Assembly (NCBI GenBank): GCA_900108205.1
Contig: FNUU01000004.1
Location: forward strand, 124,001-188,000
DNA: 64,000 nt
Direction: 5' to 3'
DNA from: Eubacterium ruminantium
GTDB taxonomy: Bacteria; Bacillota; Clostridia; Lachnospirales; Lachnospiraceae
The position numbers and the translations under genes are program-made. This document shows positions 22,001 to 30,719 of this stretch, piece by piece. The notes under the pieces were generated by a model. It saw only the letters and a program-made list of their open reading frames with translations, searched no databases and was not told the origin of the DNA. Numbering within the stretch: position 1 is the stretch's first letter; every line of letters begins with the position of its first letter.

Positions 22001-23048
22001 AATCATTATCATTTACGAAGAACGAATTATAAAAGGCGTTATCCCCCTCCGAGAAACCGATCATATTATTGATCTCTCCACGCTTATTGGCTGTCTCGCC
22101 AATCTCATTGATAAGTCCGAAGAGATCTGTTGTCTGCGCATTCATTTCGGCAGTATCCGAAACAACAAGTGCATTTCCGTTTCTGATAAATGAGATAAGG
22201 TTTCTGATGTCCTCAGTTGCCTGATAATTATCGAGGTGAGTCTCCTTGAAATAGTCCTCAAGTGATTTATACATATTATCCTTATCTACAACATTATAAA
22301 TCCTCTGAGTTGCAGCCTTCGACATAAAGGCATCAAACGTATCCTGACCTACCTGACCGCCTGTACGTCTGAATTCAAATATTGTACGTAAGAATTCCAT
22401 ATCATCGCTGTTGCTGAAGTCCCATCCCATGGAAGTAAGGTGATTCTTAGCCTGTTCAAATTCTTCCGAAAGCTGATTGAGCTCATTTTCTCTGGCAGCT
22501 CTTGTATTAAAATCCGGAATATCCGGCACATAGTCATAATAAACATTCTGAATTGCTGCAGTATTTGTATTTATCGCAAGATCTGCATAGTTAAGCAGAG
22601 CATGAACCTTCGTATTGTAAGGTGCATACCTTGCTAAACTGTCTGTCATAGCAATAAGAAACATATTCTGATTCTGAAGTGCCTGAGCATTTTTTTCTGC
22701 AGGTGTATAAAACTCATAGTCCGGATCATTAGGTCTTGGCGGCTTCTGATCAAGCGAATTAAGAAGTCCTCCGATCGTGTTATCAATATATTTATCATCA
22801 CCTGCTATCGAATAAAGAAGCATAAGAAGATAATCATTCTGAAGAGTACGCGGCCATCTGCCCTCCTCAAATATTCGATTTCTGAAAGATCTGTAAGGTA
22901 TACCGTCAAGAGGCTTTGACCTTCCCTCCTTCTGGCCAAATGGCATCAGCATATCCTGAAGCTGCTTCTGGCTCATAATATAATTTGTAAATTGATCCTG
23001 ATCGTTTGTTTCGACAAATTTCTGTAATGGCATTTTCTTTTTCTCCAT
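19074..23048 (-). CDS. Giant protein 2 (unknown function, internal repeats)
   Basis: 1324 aa, no signal peptide or membrane segment. It contains repeated units of about 95-120 residues, clearest at 550-640 and 672-765: a Gly-Trp core, then LY-SYD, a CLD[IM]LLN motif and a DYL[LF][ED] ending. Weaker copies lie near residues 55-110 and 205-270. Residues 352-455 (KADRIF..., LAKLYVLHEMQN) match giant protein 1. Residues 865-1000 form the C-terminal module found in all three giants (SLYRAMAGAIQ, EEAASKY, FGKRGDGLKR). The tail is Lys/Asn/Ala rich. Start at 23048 is used; the ATG at 23033 (MPLQKF) with GGAG 9 nt upstream is an alternative. Promoter block at 23144-23184. Confidence 0.85.
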   Translation of the reverse strand: MEKKKMPLQKFVETNDQDQFTNYIMSQKQLQDMLMPFGQKEGRSKPLDGIPYRSFRNRIFEEGRWPRTLQNDYLLMLLYSIAGDDKYIDNTIGGLLNSLDQKPPRPNDPDYEFYTPAEKNAQALQNQNMFLIAMTDSLARYAPYNTKVHALLNYADLAINTNTAAIQNVYYDYVPDIPDFNTRAARENELNQLSEEFEQAKNHLTSMGWDFSNSDDMEFLRTIFEFRRTGGQVGQDTFDAFMSKAATQRIYNVVDKDNMYKSLEDYFKETHLDNYQATEDIRNLISFIRNGNALVVSDTAEMNAQTTDLFGLINEIGETANKRGEINNMIGFSEGDNAFYNSFFVNDNDFKKADRIFDDIFKNLISEQKKVSVKASEMSQLDFVAGTFKIMKAGAEDPMDLKTAVRERLIKAEMWKDTEEEGLLPNERNARRAENEKNMTTLAKLYVLHEMQNTNTKIFYEPYWGDRQYTRQDAVADYLDINHPKIVKIKDLEANKVQHDQAILDHYGEEKGMLFEQNYNAYVMGALDAKQVIKLSDDKRTIRGLSYKDAKEELAAKGWNFAQNPADENYLIMLYNSYDTQSRNYHQIENCLDILLNKPVHNYYERNSVLRDMYQELREYKDDMTVDSLCDYLLEDIARTELEELRDKVKSAEPTPVYDVYKSVNGLTNMDFKNIMNQNGWEIDQRMDVLINRLYHSYDPQYPSAGAIAGCLDMLLNLPSDITVDQVTAVYSDMINMLEPYKRNDEMVENIEDYLFDLRQEAFAMKKAEAGVEPAAGIPTGVYYKKNFSKKKVTTEENNAIEDVNGVADNFMEEMKIEEFNLADPMEDFFRNESVPKEVVNDGINNQRENDQDIEFLIEEQKPLAVAFNKYKYLKQSFISELMESGGKLHETAKQKDREGKVLALGAEGTGTSLYRAMAGAIQNCNDVLTNPDSKPKDIIAALRALEEAASKYKEERSSMFGKRGDGLKRYQVSEKWSGTRISEMIISYKQVLGEIREAGKLVREDLKVNEITNRKAAFALGKAIGCYNEDNLPKMKRAELKDKFKAQDKLAKEQAKLVEKLYEMSGKKLSKDSFAEKSLNGMKKHDFAKNCVIRQYFDSAMRDGATLKDVKDIMKKIENKTFDKEVADLEKSKVFDRVIKNKSKNYYKVWNNVVRAGKDLSATSAEYLEGIKDMSELFDDQGKFVEFGSYIEYILPSDVAAESRDKTAYRKLAQVVSAQIVSANPEFAKGVAVDAIEKELTTHDIMNNLQKTVEGYLKKNKVLEGKNFSRDKLNRDLENGAFMKKVVVNIDKYVRENAARNAPAKDKTVENKTVKKNTANKAK

Positions 23049-23143
23049 TATCCTTTCTTAATGTTTAATAATTTATTTTCTGAGCCAGTAAAAATCTCTT
23101 GTCGTAATCTTAAAAGCTCTCCCTGTTTACTTCTCACAACCCC

Positions 23144-23184
23144 ATAATAAAATACAGATGATAACAAATGCGCAACAAGGTAAC
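23144..23184 (-). promoter_or_regulatory. Conserved promoter block of giant gene 2
   Basis: Minus strand: GTTAC-CT-TGTTGCG-CA-TTTGTTAT (23184-23161), 11 nt, then -10 TATTAT (23149-23144). It matches the blocks of giant genes 1 and 3. Confidence 0.65.
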
Positions 23185-23208
23185 GGGATTGTCCGAACAG
23201 ATATATAT

Positions 23209-23254
23209 AAAGCTCTGTTTACGAGACACATCGTATCTCAGAAACAGAGCTTTT
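23209..23254 (-). terminator. Terminator after the GH9 gene
   Basis: Perfect 12-bp stem AAAGCTCTGTTT / AAACAGAGCTTT with a 21-nt loop that itself can pair GAGA/TCTC. It starts 3 nt after the cellulase stop codon. The T tract is stronger on the plus strand (TTTTAATT), so it may work in both directions. Confidence 0.6.
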
Positions 23255-23256
23255 AA

Positions 23257-26067
23257 TTATTTATTATTACTATTATTACTGTTATTACTATTATTCATCT
23301 TCAGCTTGGTCATTCTGTAGACAAAGAAAAGTATCATACCTGTGAGCAGGAGTATAAACCCTAAGATAAGCCCGATGATAAGCGGCCAGTTCGTCTTGGC
23401 TGATGTCTCACTTTTTTCTGCGGAATTATTCTTTACAGAATCTTTTCCGTTGTTATACGATCCATCGTCTGAGGAATCCGTCTTTCCTTTGATGCCAGAA
23501 GATGTATCGTCCTTCTTATTGTCAGAGGAATCATTTTTAGCTGAGGTCTCAGTGGTTTTCTTTTCCGTCTGCTTTTCTGTATTCTCATCCTCTGTCTTAC
23601 CGTCCTCAGTAGTCCGCTCCTTATATTCGGTTTCCGGCGCAATTGTTATACCATTTCCGTTTCCGGTACTTCCGACGATTATGCCATCCTCGGAATAGCC
23701 GGTCAAAAAGCCTGTGACCCACGCAAGAGGAGCGTTCCAGTTGATGGTGCATTCATTTACGGACCATGCTTCGATATTATCCATATAGCATTTTGCAGGC
23801 GCTATCATGCCCTTTTTCCAGCCGGAACCCTGAACCCAAGGATCCTCCATACCGGAATTCGGCCCGCCAACAAGTACTCCGCATGGAGCCATAGGATATT
23901 TTTCATCTATCTGATATGCCCAGTATCTGTGATGCGGATAGATTGATGTAGTACTGCCATATCCCGTAACATATGATGAGTCCATCGGATTTCTTCCGAG
24001 CAGATAGTCCATTCCGGAAACAACGCCGTTATAATATTTTTTATCCCCCGTCAAAATGTATGCATATGCCATTATGACCGAATTGTCCACAACAAATGAA
24101 TTTGAACCCCAGACATAGCCCTCGTCATTATCTCTCCAGGATATCCATGACTGCCTGTAAGGCTGGCCGTAGCCCTGATCATTTTCAGTGCTTATATAAA
24201 GGTCGGCCGCTTCAATGATCGCATTTTTGATCTCCGAAGATACCGAAGACAGATTCATCTTGTCCTCTCCAAGAGCAAGACTGAGTGTTCCGAGAGCTGA
24301 CGTATGACCCCAGTCAAAGCTTCCGAAGGTTCCATTTGCTTCTCCTCCTGACAGACTGACAGGGATCTTCAGATACCATGAGGAACGCGCCATATCGCGG
24401 TAATAATCATTTTCACCTGTTGACAGATAAAGCTCTGCCGCCGCCCAGTAAAATTCATCCGTTACATCATCATCGCCGTACGCACCACCGCCTTCCGATG
24501 ATTCAAGAGGAGCATACATGGCAGGATGTGCTTTTGCTGCTTCATAAGCTCTCTTGGCGGTATCAAGCAGCACCGCTGCAAAGCCTTCATCATAATCCTT
24601 CCAGAGTCTTGCACCCTGCGCTGCGCAGGCAGCAACATTTAAAGTTGCGGCAGTTGAAGGAGCCTTGATCACTCTTTCCTCTGTATCCTCTGCCGGAGCA
24701 ATCCCCAGCCCGGTCCATTTGGCATCATGGACCTTATGGTATACCATGTCCTTATTCTCTCCGTCCTTAACCAGCATGGTGAGCATCCATTCCAGCTCCC
24801 ACCTGGCCTCATCCAGAATGTCCGGACAGCCGTTATTATTCTCAGGAATACTCATGGTTCCGTCAGCATACGCATCAGAGGTGCCTGTCCTTAATGAAAC
24901 CTCATACTGATTTTGAAGCAGCCAGACAGATATTCCTCCATTTACCACATATTTACCATGGTCTCCGGCATCATACCATCCGCCTGTAACATCCTGCTTC
25001 TGTCCGCTTCCATCTATAGTCGCATTATCGCTTGCATGTCCTGCTGCGCGGGCAAGTCCGGATGCATCACCGGAAGTGATATACTGCTTATCTATCGCTA
25101 TTCCGGATCTGTTCTGATAGAAATAATTGAGCGAATCGTAAAGGAGTGCTGAATATGCCTTGCTGTCACCGATAGTGAACTCGCAGGATTCCCTGTCTCC
25201 CTCTGCTCTAAGACTGAAGGTCCCCTTATCATCAAATCCTGTAAAATCCAGCACATGAACCGTATCCTGCGAATCCATATCATCCCCCATAGGAACAGAT
25301 TCTCCTTCAAATACAGTTTCTCCTTTATCATTCAGAACTTCAAAGGAAATACCCTTAGTTCCATCGGCAAGCATTGTTGCTTTCTTGGCAGCCCCTGTAA
25401 AATATCCCAGCTGATTCACCATTATTGCATGTCTCTCCGGTGTTTCCGGTTCATGATAATCATTTTCATCAGAGCTCAGATCGATAAGCGACATATTGTC
25501 GAAGGTTATTACTGTCCCCGCAGGAAAGCATCCTCCCTGAGTATACTGTCCATCACCTCCAAGATGAAATGCCCACTCTGCCACCTCCATCGACTGGTTG
25601 GCGGTAAATGTAAGATCGACCTTCTTTGTCTCTCCTGCACCTATACTTATCGGATCCCATGTTGCATCCAGATCGTAGCCATTGCTCATATTATGCCACA
25701 GCTCAACGTCACCCTTCATATTACCGATCTTGGTATAATATTTTCCGCTGTTGGACGGTGTTATCTCATACCTTATGCGGTACTGATGACCGGCTACGAT
25801 CGTAAGCCCCCTGTGACGAAACTGACAATCCCAGCGATCCTCTCCGCCATTTGATGCGCCGCCCGGATTGATTATTGTGATCACATATTTTCCGTCCTTT
25901 ATCTCAAAATCCATTTCCCCGGTATTTGATCCGACTATATGCCACGGAAGACCTTTGCCGCTTTCAAAATCCGTTTCACCCAGCTGTTCTCCTGCTTTTA
26001 TCGGAACAGCCGGCAAAAGCAGAAAAATAACCATTAAAAATGCAAGATATCTGAATTTTCTTTTCAT
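23257..26067 (-). CDS. Membrane-anchored family 9 endoglucanase (cellulase)
   Basis: 936 aa secreted glycoside hydrolase acting on beta-1,4-glucans. It has a signal peptide (residues 1-25, ending IKA-GEQ) and an N-terminal carbohydrate-binding module of CBM4/9 type (FESGKGLPWHIV... ending SFDNMSLIDL-like, about 30-195). An Ig-like CelD_N domain follows (IMVNQLGYFTGAAKKA, about 210-295). The GH9 catalytic domain has the DAGDHG nucleophile-activating Asp pair near residue 367, a PHHRYW segment and the proton-donor Glu in the ECTINWNAP motif near 772. A Ser/Thr/Lys/Glu-rich spacer (about 800-890), one membrane helix (LIIGLILGFILLLTGMILFF, about 895-915) and a short Asn/Ser-repeat tail end the protein. 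No dockerin or sortase motif, so the enzyme is held by its C-terminal helix on the cell surface. Confidence 0.93.
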   Translation of the reverse strand: MKRKFRYLAFLMVIFLLLPAVPIKAGEQLGETDFESGKGLPWHIVGSNTGEMDFEIKDGKYVITIINPGGASNGGEDRWDCQFRHRGLTIVAGHQYRIRYEITPSNSGKYYTKIGNMKGDVELWHNMSNGYDLDATWDPISIGAGETKKVDLTFTANQSMEVAEWAFHLGGDGQYTQGGCFPAGTVITFDNMSLIDLSSDENDYHEPETPERHAIMVNQLGYFTGAAKKATMLADGTKGISFEVLNDKGETVFEGESVPMGDDMDSQDTVHVLDFTGFDDKGTFSLRAEGDRESCEFTIGDSKAYSALLYDSLNYFYQNRSGIAIDKQYITSGDASGLARAAGHASDNATIDGSGQKQDVTGGWYDAGDHGKYVVNGGISVWLLQNQYEVSLRTGTSDAYADGTMSIPENNNGCPDILDEARWELEWMLTMLVKDGENKDMVYHKVHDAKWTGLGIAPAEDTEERVIKAPSTAATLNVAACAAQGARLWKDYDEGFAAVLLDTAKRAYEAAKAHPAMYAPLESSEGGGAYGDDDVTDEFYWAAAELYLSTGENDYYRDMARSSWYLKIPVSLSGGEANGTFGSFDWGHTSALGTLSLALGEDKMNLSSVSSEIKNAIIEAADLYISTENDQGYGQPYRQSWISWRDNDEGYVWGSNSFVVDNSVIMAYAYILTGDKKYYNGVVSGMDYLLGRNPMDSSYVTGYGSTTSIYPHHRYWAYQIDEKYPMAPCGVLVGGPNSGMEDPWVQGSGWKKGMIAPAKCYMDNIEAWSVNECTINWNAPLAWVTGFLTGYSEDGIIVGSTGNGNGITIAPETEYKERTTEDGKTEDENTEKQTEKKTTETSAKNDSSDNKKDDTSSGIKGKTDSSDDGSYNNGKDSVKNNSAEKSETSAKTNWPLIIGLILGFILLLTGMILFFVYRMTKLKMNNSNNSNNSNNK

Positions 26068-26111
26068 TTAACCTATTACCCCATAAATATTATTCACTCT
26101 TCGACAACAAG

Positions 26112-26285
26112 CTACATCATTCTATACTCAAACATTTCGTATAGAAGCTTTGTTCCCTCATTGATCTCCGGAGGGAGCAATGCCCTGGCAACACATTTCA
26201 GATCATTTTCAGGTGCAGATTCATTTCTGAGATATGCATAATCCCCGTCAAGTTTTTCAACCGTATATTCTATTTTATCAATCAT
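26112..26285 (-). CDS. DUF3006-type small protein
   Basis: 57 aa, begins MIDKIEYTVEKLDGDYAYLR, with the family features of a short beta-rich start, a GDYA core and a later LPPEINEGTKL stretch (usually LP..AKEGD). AGGAA precedes the ATG by 8 nt. DUF3006 genes often follow a metallo-beta-lactamase-fold or ComEC-like gene; here the upstream neighbour is only a short open fragment, so its usual partner may have been lost. Confidence 0.6.
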   Translation of the reverse strand: MIDKIEYTVEKLDGDYAYLRNESAPENDLKCVARALLPPEINEGTKLLYEMFEYRMM

Positions 26286-26329
26286 ATTTTTTATTCCTCA
26301 TCTTTCTATAGAGATACTTCATCATTTCT

Positions 26330-26440
26330 CTATTTCATCATAATATCCATCATTTCTCCGTCGTCAGAGAATACGACCAAAGCCATTACAGCGGTGTCAG
26401 TATTCACCTTATCCGTAAGTAATGTTACAAAATAAAGCAT
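26330..26440 (-). pseudogene. Short open frame, possible gene remnant before DUF3006
   Basis: 36 codons (MLYFVTLLTDKV... ending DIMMK) in frame and just upstream of the DUF3006 gene. The frame is open for about 13 codons before this ATG and then closed. No convincing ribosome site was seen. It could be the 3' end of a gene truncated when the restriction locus arrived, or chance. Confidence 0.25.
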
Positions 26441-26481
26441 ATACCCATCACTATATGATAAAGGTCGAAACCACCAAACAC

Positions 26482-29400
26482 TTATTCATTAGGATGCTTG
26501 TGTTCATAAATATGTTTCTCTGCAGCCATATCTAAATCTTCAGTTGCTTTTATATACTCCCCAATTTTAATTGTTCTCTTAGCAAACAGATTTAATTTTT
26601 CTGTGTTTATTATTTCATCATCTTTCTCTGTAGGCTTATTAACATCCGCTGATGACTCTCTCGCATATTGATTAAGTCTGTCAGCATAGTTCGTAACTCT
26701 GTCTCCCATATCATTGTTGTCTGTCCAGAGTTCGCACTGAAGCATTACAGTCTGTACTGCATCATCCATGCCTTCCGGTGGATATCTATGCTGCTTTAGC
26801 AGTTTTTTGATCATCATACGCATCTTCGCTCTGGCTGATTCTCTCTTCTGCCAGTCGATGGTACGGTTCTTTCGTAATGCGTCCGCAAGCTCTTTTGTTA
26901 TAGCTATAAGCTCTTCATTCTCATAGAAATCCTTAATCGCCTGCGGTTTGGTAAGCGCATCATAAAATGCAAGTTCATCAGCGGTAAGTCCAAGTTCCTT
27001 ACCCTCTTCCCTCGAGAGCTGTATCTGTTTTGCGAGATTCAGCAGTTCTTCAATAACCTGCTCGTTAGTAAGCATACCATTCAGGTATCTGTTCATTGCC
27101 TGCTGCATTATCTCGCTGAACTTCTCCGACTTTACTACGTTTGTATGTTTAAATATAATAACCTGCTCAGCTATAAGTTTCTTAAGGAGTTCAACCGCAA
27201 GATTCTTCTCCTTCATCTTGCCGATCTCTTCAAGGAACTTAGGATCAAAGAGTGAAAACTTGCCCTGTATATCAGAGAACAAATTGATAACTCCATTACT
27301 CTTTATGCTCTGCTGAAGCAGAGCATTTATCCTCTCGTTCATTTCCGGGAGCGATATTTTACGATCAACCCCGGCATTCATGAGCTTCGTTACAAGAACG
27401 CGTACAGATTCAAAGAAAGCAGCTTCTATTCTGAGACTCTCCTCTGCAATTGATGAGCAGAGACTAAGTGCTTGTCTGAGGAGTAATGCTTCTCTGACAA
27501 AACTCTCTTTTTCTTTCTCTCTGAATGGTGCAACTATAAAGTTAACCGCACCGCTGATAGCTTTCGAGCGTTCCAAATCTGTACCGTTCATAAACATCGA
27601 ATAATCATATCCATGGAACAGATCCTTACAAACCGAGAGTTTCTCAAGGAACTTAGGATATGCAACCTTAGCGACATCAGTATCACCATAATTCTTCTTA
27701 TCTCTCGAAGAATAATCATTCATGGCTTCTTTAAGGGCCGAAGCGATACCGACATAATCAACTACAAGTCCACCTTCCTTGTCCTTGAATACACGATTAA
27801 CTCTGGCAATTGCCTGCATCAGATTGTAGCCATGCATCGGCTTATAAACGTACATAGTAGCCATTGACGGCACATCAAAACCTGTAAGCCACATATCAAC
27901 AACAATAGCTATCTTGAGCGGACTCTCGTTGTCCTTAAATATCTTGGCAAGTTCATCTCTATGATGCTTATTTCCAATTATCTGTCTCCAATCCTCCGGA
28001 TCACTGTTGTTTTCAGTCATTACAACCGCAACCTTTTCGGTCCAATCCGGACGGAGTTCCATTATTCGTCTATATATCTTGATAGCAATCGCCCTCGAAT
28101 AAGCTACGATCATAGCCTTTCCGGTAAGAAGATGCTCTCTGTTATTCTCATAGTGATCAAGTATATCCGTAACAAGTGAATCTATCGTACTTTCATTTCC
28201 AAGAATAGCTTCCATCTGGCCAAGCTGTTTCTTACTCTTCTGAATAACATCAGGATCAGCATTTTCAGCCATAAGATCGTATTCAGCGTCAATCAGTTCC
28301 ATAGTCTCCTGATCAAGTTTGAGCTTAATAACACGGCTCTCATAATAAACCGGTCTCGTTGCGCCATCCTCTACAGCCTGTGTCATATCGTAAATATCTA
28401 TATAATCGCCAAAAACTTCTCTTGTACTTCTGTCCTTAAGAGATATAGGCGTTCCGGTAAATCCGATGTAAGTTGCATTTGGAAGGCTGTTCCTGATGAT
28501 ACGAGCCGTTCCAACTTTGATCTTACCGGTCTCGGAATCAACCTTCTCCTTAAGCCCGTACTGACCACGATGAGCCTCGTCAGCCATGACAATGATATTC
28601 CTTCTGTCAGAAAGAGCCTCGTCAGCCTCTTCAAATTTCTGCATGGTCGTAAATATGATTCCATTTACCTTAGTCGTCTCAAGAAGTTTTCTCAAATGCT
28701 CCCTGCTTTCAGCATGCTTAGGCTTCTGACGCAGAAAATCAGAGCACTTAGCAAATTGACCATAAAGCTGATCATCCAGATCGTTACGATCTGTCAGAAC
28801 AACTATAGTAGGACTATCAAGTGCCTCCTGTAATAAATGTGCATAGAATACCATTGATAGCGATTTGCCTGATCCCTGAGTGTGCCAGAAAACGCCGCCC
28901 TTTCCGTCAGTTTCAGTTGCTTTTCTTGTAGATTCAATTGCTTTTTTAACCGCAAAATACTGGTGATAGCCTGCAAGAATCTTATATTTCTTCAGTCCCT
29001 CATCTGAGAAACAGATAAAATTCTTGATGATATCAAGCAGTCTCTCCTTCTGAAACATTCCTTCAAAGAAGGTGTCGAACTGAGCGTACTGTGTATTTTC
29101 ATAGCTGCCATCCTTAGTCTTCCACTCCATATATCGATCTTCACCGGAGGTTATGGTTCCGGCTTTCGAAATAAGGTGGTCACTCATTACACATATACAG
29201 TTGTAAATAAACATGGTTGGTATCTCGTGCATATAGTTACGGATCTGAGCATACGCTACAGACGCATCAGCCTCCTCACGAGATGGCGATTTGAGCTCCA
29301 TAAGGACAACAGGAAGCCCATTCAGAAATATTAGAACATCCGGACGTTTCTCACTATTTTCAATAAACGTCCACTGATTTGAAACTATAAAAGAATTGTT

Positions 29401-29742
29401 GTCAGGATTAGAATAGTCAACAAGATACACGAGTCCCGAACGTTCCTCACCTTTAACATAGTAATGAACCTCGACACCGTGCTGGATATAATCCATAAAT
29501 ACAGCATTTTTCTGTACTAAGTCTGCATTCTCAAAGTTATTCAGCTTAAATACAGCATCAGCTAAAGCATCTTCTGGCATATCTCTATTTATACGCCTCA
29601 AAGCCGCAAAAAGCTCATCAGAATAAATAGCCTTCCGGTAATCTCTATCAACATTAGGACCATAAACATACCGGTAGCCCATATTCTGAAACAGTTCAAT
29701 TATGGAATTCTCGTAATCCCCTTCTGTATAGAATGACGCCAT
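26482..29742 (-). CDS. hsdR: Type I restriction enzyme, HsdR (motor/endonuclease) subunit
   Basis: 1086 aa. N-terminal PD-(D/E)xK nuclease near residues 130-155 (DVLIFLNGLPVVLMELKSP). SF2 translocase with Walker A QGSGKS near 287, DEAH box (ADEAHRGQYG) near 389, and helicase motif VI QAIARVNRVF. The C-terminal helical region contacts the methylase. Works with HsdM and HsdS: cuts DNA lacking the methylated bipartite site, usually far from it. Start MASFYTEGD (29742) has GGGGGG 9 nt upstream, while the earlier ATG gives an unusual hydrophobic extension. It is separated from hsdM/hsdS by the toxin-antitoxin and recombinase remnants, and has its own upstream region with two direct repeats. Confidence 0.94.
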   Translation of the reverse strand: MASFYTEGDYENSIIELFQNMGYRYVYGPNVDRDYRKAIYSDELFAALRRINRDMPEDALADAVFKLNNFENADLVQKNAVFMDYIQHGVEVHYYVKGEERSGLVYLVDYSNPDNNSFIVSNQWTFIENSEKRPDVLIFLNGLPVVLMELKSPSREEADASVAYAQIRNYMHEIPTMFIYNCICVMSDHLISKAGTITSGEDRYMEWKTKDGSYENTQYAQFDTFFEGMFQKERLLDIIKNFICFSDEGLKKYKILAGYHQYFAVKKAIESTRKATETDGKGGVFWHTQGSGKSLSMVFYAHLLQEALDSPTIVVLTDRNDLDDQLYGQFAKCSDFLRQKPKHAESREHLRKLLETTKVNGIIFTTMQKFEEADEALSDRRNIIVMADEAHRGQYGLKEKVDSETGKIKVGTARIIRNSLPNATYIGFTGTPISLKDRSTREVFGDYIDIYDMTQAVEDGATRPVYYESRVIKLKLDQETMELIDAEYDLMAENADPDVIQKSKKQLGQMEAILGNESTIDSLVTDILDHYENNREHLLTGKAMIVAYSRAIAIKIYRRIMELRPDWTEKVAVVMTENNSDPEDWRQIIGNKHHRDELAKIFKDNESPLKIAIVVDMWLTGFDVPSMATMYVYKPMHGYNLMQAIARVNRVFKDKEGGLVVDYVGIASALKEAMNDYSSRDKKNYGDTDVAKVAYPKFLEKLSVCKDLFHGYDYSMFMNGTDLERSKAISGAVNFIVAPFREKEKESFVREALLLRQALSLCSSIAEESLRIEAAFFESVRVLVTKLMNAGVDRKISLPEMNERINALLQQSIKSNGVINLFSDIQGKFSLFDPKFLEEIGKMKEKNLAVELLKKLIAEQVIIFKHTNVVKSEKFSEIMQQAMNRYLNGMLTNEQVIEELLNLAKQIQLSREEGKELGLTADELAFYDALTKPQAIKDFYENEELIAITKELADALRKNRTIDWQKRESARAKMRMMIKKLLKQHRYPPEGMDDAVQTVMLQCELWTDNNDMGDRVTNYADRLNQYARESSADVNKPTEKDDEIINTEKLNLFAKRTIKIGEYIKATEDLDMAAEKHIYEHKHPNE

Positions 29743-29787
29743 AGATTTGTCCCCCCAATCTACTACAATCCCCAAATAAAGCAGCAA

Positions 29788-29839
29788 AATCACGAAAAGG
29801 CACTTTTATATGCAATAAATAATCACGAAAAGGCACTTT
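29788..29839 (-). repeat. 19-bp direct repeat pair upstream of hsdR
   Basis: The 19-base sequence AATCACGAAAAGGCACTTT (plus strand) occurs at 29788-29806 and 29821-29839, a 33-nt period (about three helical turns). TATGCAATA and its inverse flank the copies. It sits 46 nt upstream of the hsdR start, so an operator or attenuator role is plausible. Confidence 0.5.
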
Positions 29840-29953
29840 GTGTTATTGCATATACACTAAATCTCATTGTGATATTGTCTTATATATGTTCTTCATTACA
29901 AATGTTTTATAATTATTCCCAAATATAATTTTTCTTCGTTTTCATATATTGCA

Positions 29954-30538
29954 TTAGTTTTCGTATTCGTTTATTCCTGTAAGTTTCGAAATATCTTCAT
30001 AGTTCCAGTATTTGTTGTCCCAATGGAAATATATGTCTTTTCTCTTTTTGAAAATCCTGAATGGCTCTTTTGTATTGTCATAAATATGCAAAATATCGCA
30101 GACATCAACAAGCTGAGGAATCAATGCAAGAGCTTTTGTGTACCTTGATCGAATCTTATCTTCAGGCACCCCATGGCCTCCAAAAGCCTCCCTTACATTT
30201 ACTCTTGCAACATTAACACTGGCATCATTTGTCAATACATATATTCCTCTAACGAAATAACCATTTTCTTTTGCTTTTTGTAAGAGCTTTAGATTACGAT
30301 CAGTAGATAATACAGTTTCAAATGTAAAGTCATTCTTATCAGATATCATCTTTTCACGTAATTCTTCAGCTTTTAATGCAGCCTCCATGTCCGTACAGTA
30401 TGTAGTCAATTTAATATCATCAGCATTGATGTAAAATCCTATAGTCTTAGCCATACGAGTAATTGTCGATTTACCACTTCCATTTGGTCCGGCAAAAACC
30501 ATAACCTCCGGGAGCTTTATTTTGTCATCATTCGACAT
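29954..30538 (-). CDS. Zeta-type toxin kinase
   Basis: 194 aa P-loop kinase of the zeta toxin/AAA_33 type: MVFAGPNGSGKST Walker A at about residues 12-24, followed by GFYINADDIK, an ET pair in FTFETVLSTDRNL and Arg residues at DKIRSRY. Family members phosphorylate UDP-N-acetylglucosamine or related sugars and block wall synthesis; the exact substrate here is not known. Start at 30538 (MSNDDK) has GGAGG at 7 nt and overlaps the preceding small gene by 11 nt, so translation is probably coupled. Confidence 0.8.
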   Translation of the reverse strand: MSNDDKIKLPEVMVFAGPNGSGKSTITRMAKTIGFYINADDIKLTTYCTDMEAALKAEELREKMISDKNDFTFETVLSTDRNLKLLQKAKENGYFVRGIYVLTNDASVNVARVNVREAFGGHGVPEDKIRSRYTKALALIPQLVDVCDILHIYDNTKEPFRIFKKRKDIYFHWDNKYWNYEDISKLTGINEYEN

Positions 30539-30719
30539 ATTCTCGCCTCCCATCAGGGTACTCCAAATACGCCTGTTTCTTTTCATCATCATATCTTGCC
30601 ACCGGCAAACCTTTGATCTTTCTTATTTCATCATCTATACGTATTGATTCTTTGAATCTCTGTGTTAATTCCTCATCAGAAATACCACAAGTTGAGTCAA
30701 GTTCATTCAAAATTGTCAT
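30528..30719 (-). CDS. Probable antitoxin of the zeta-type module
   Basis: 63 aa, acidic, helical N-terminal half (SDEELTQRFKESIRIDDEIRKIKGL) and a C-terminal YLEYPDGRREYVE strand. AAGGA lies 8 nt before the ATG at 30719. Its 3' end overlaps the toxin start. Size, order and overlap are those of an antitoxin; the sequence itself was not matched to a named family. Confidence 0.65.
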   Translation of the reverse strand: MTILNELDSTCGISDEELTQRFKESIRIDDEIRKIKGLPVARYDDEKKQAYLEYPDGRREYVE

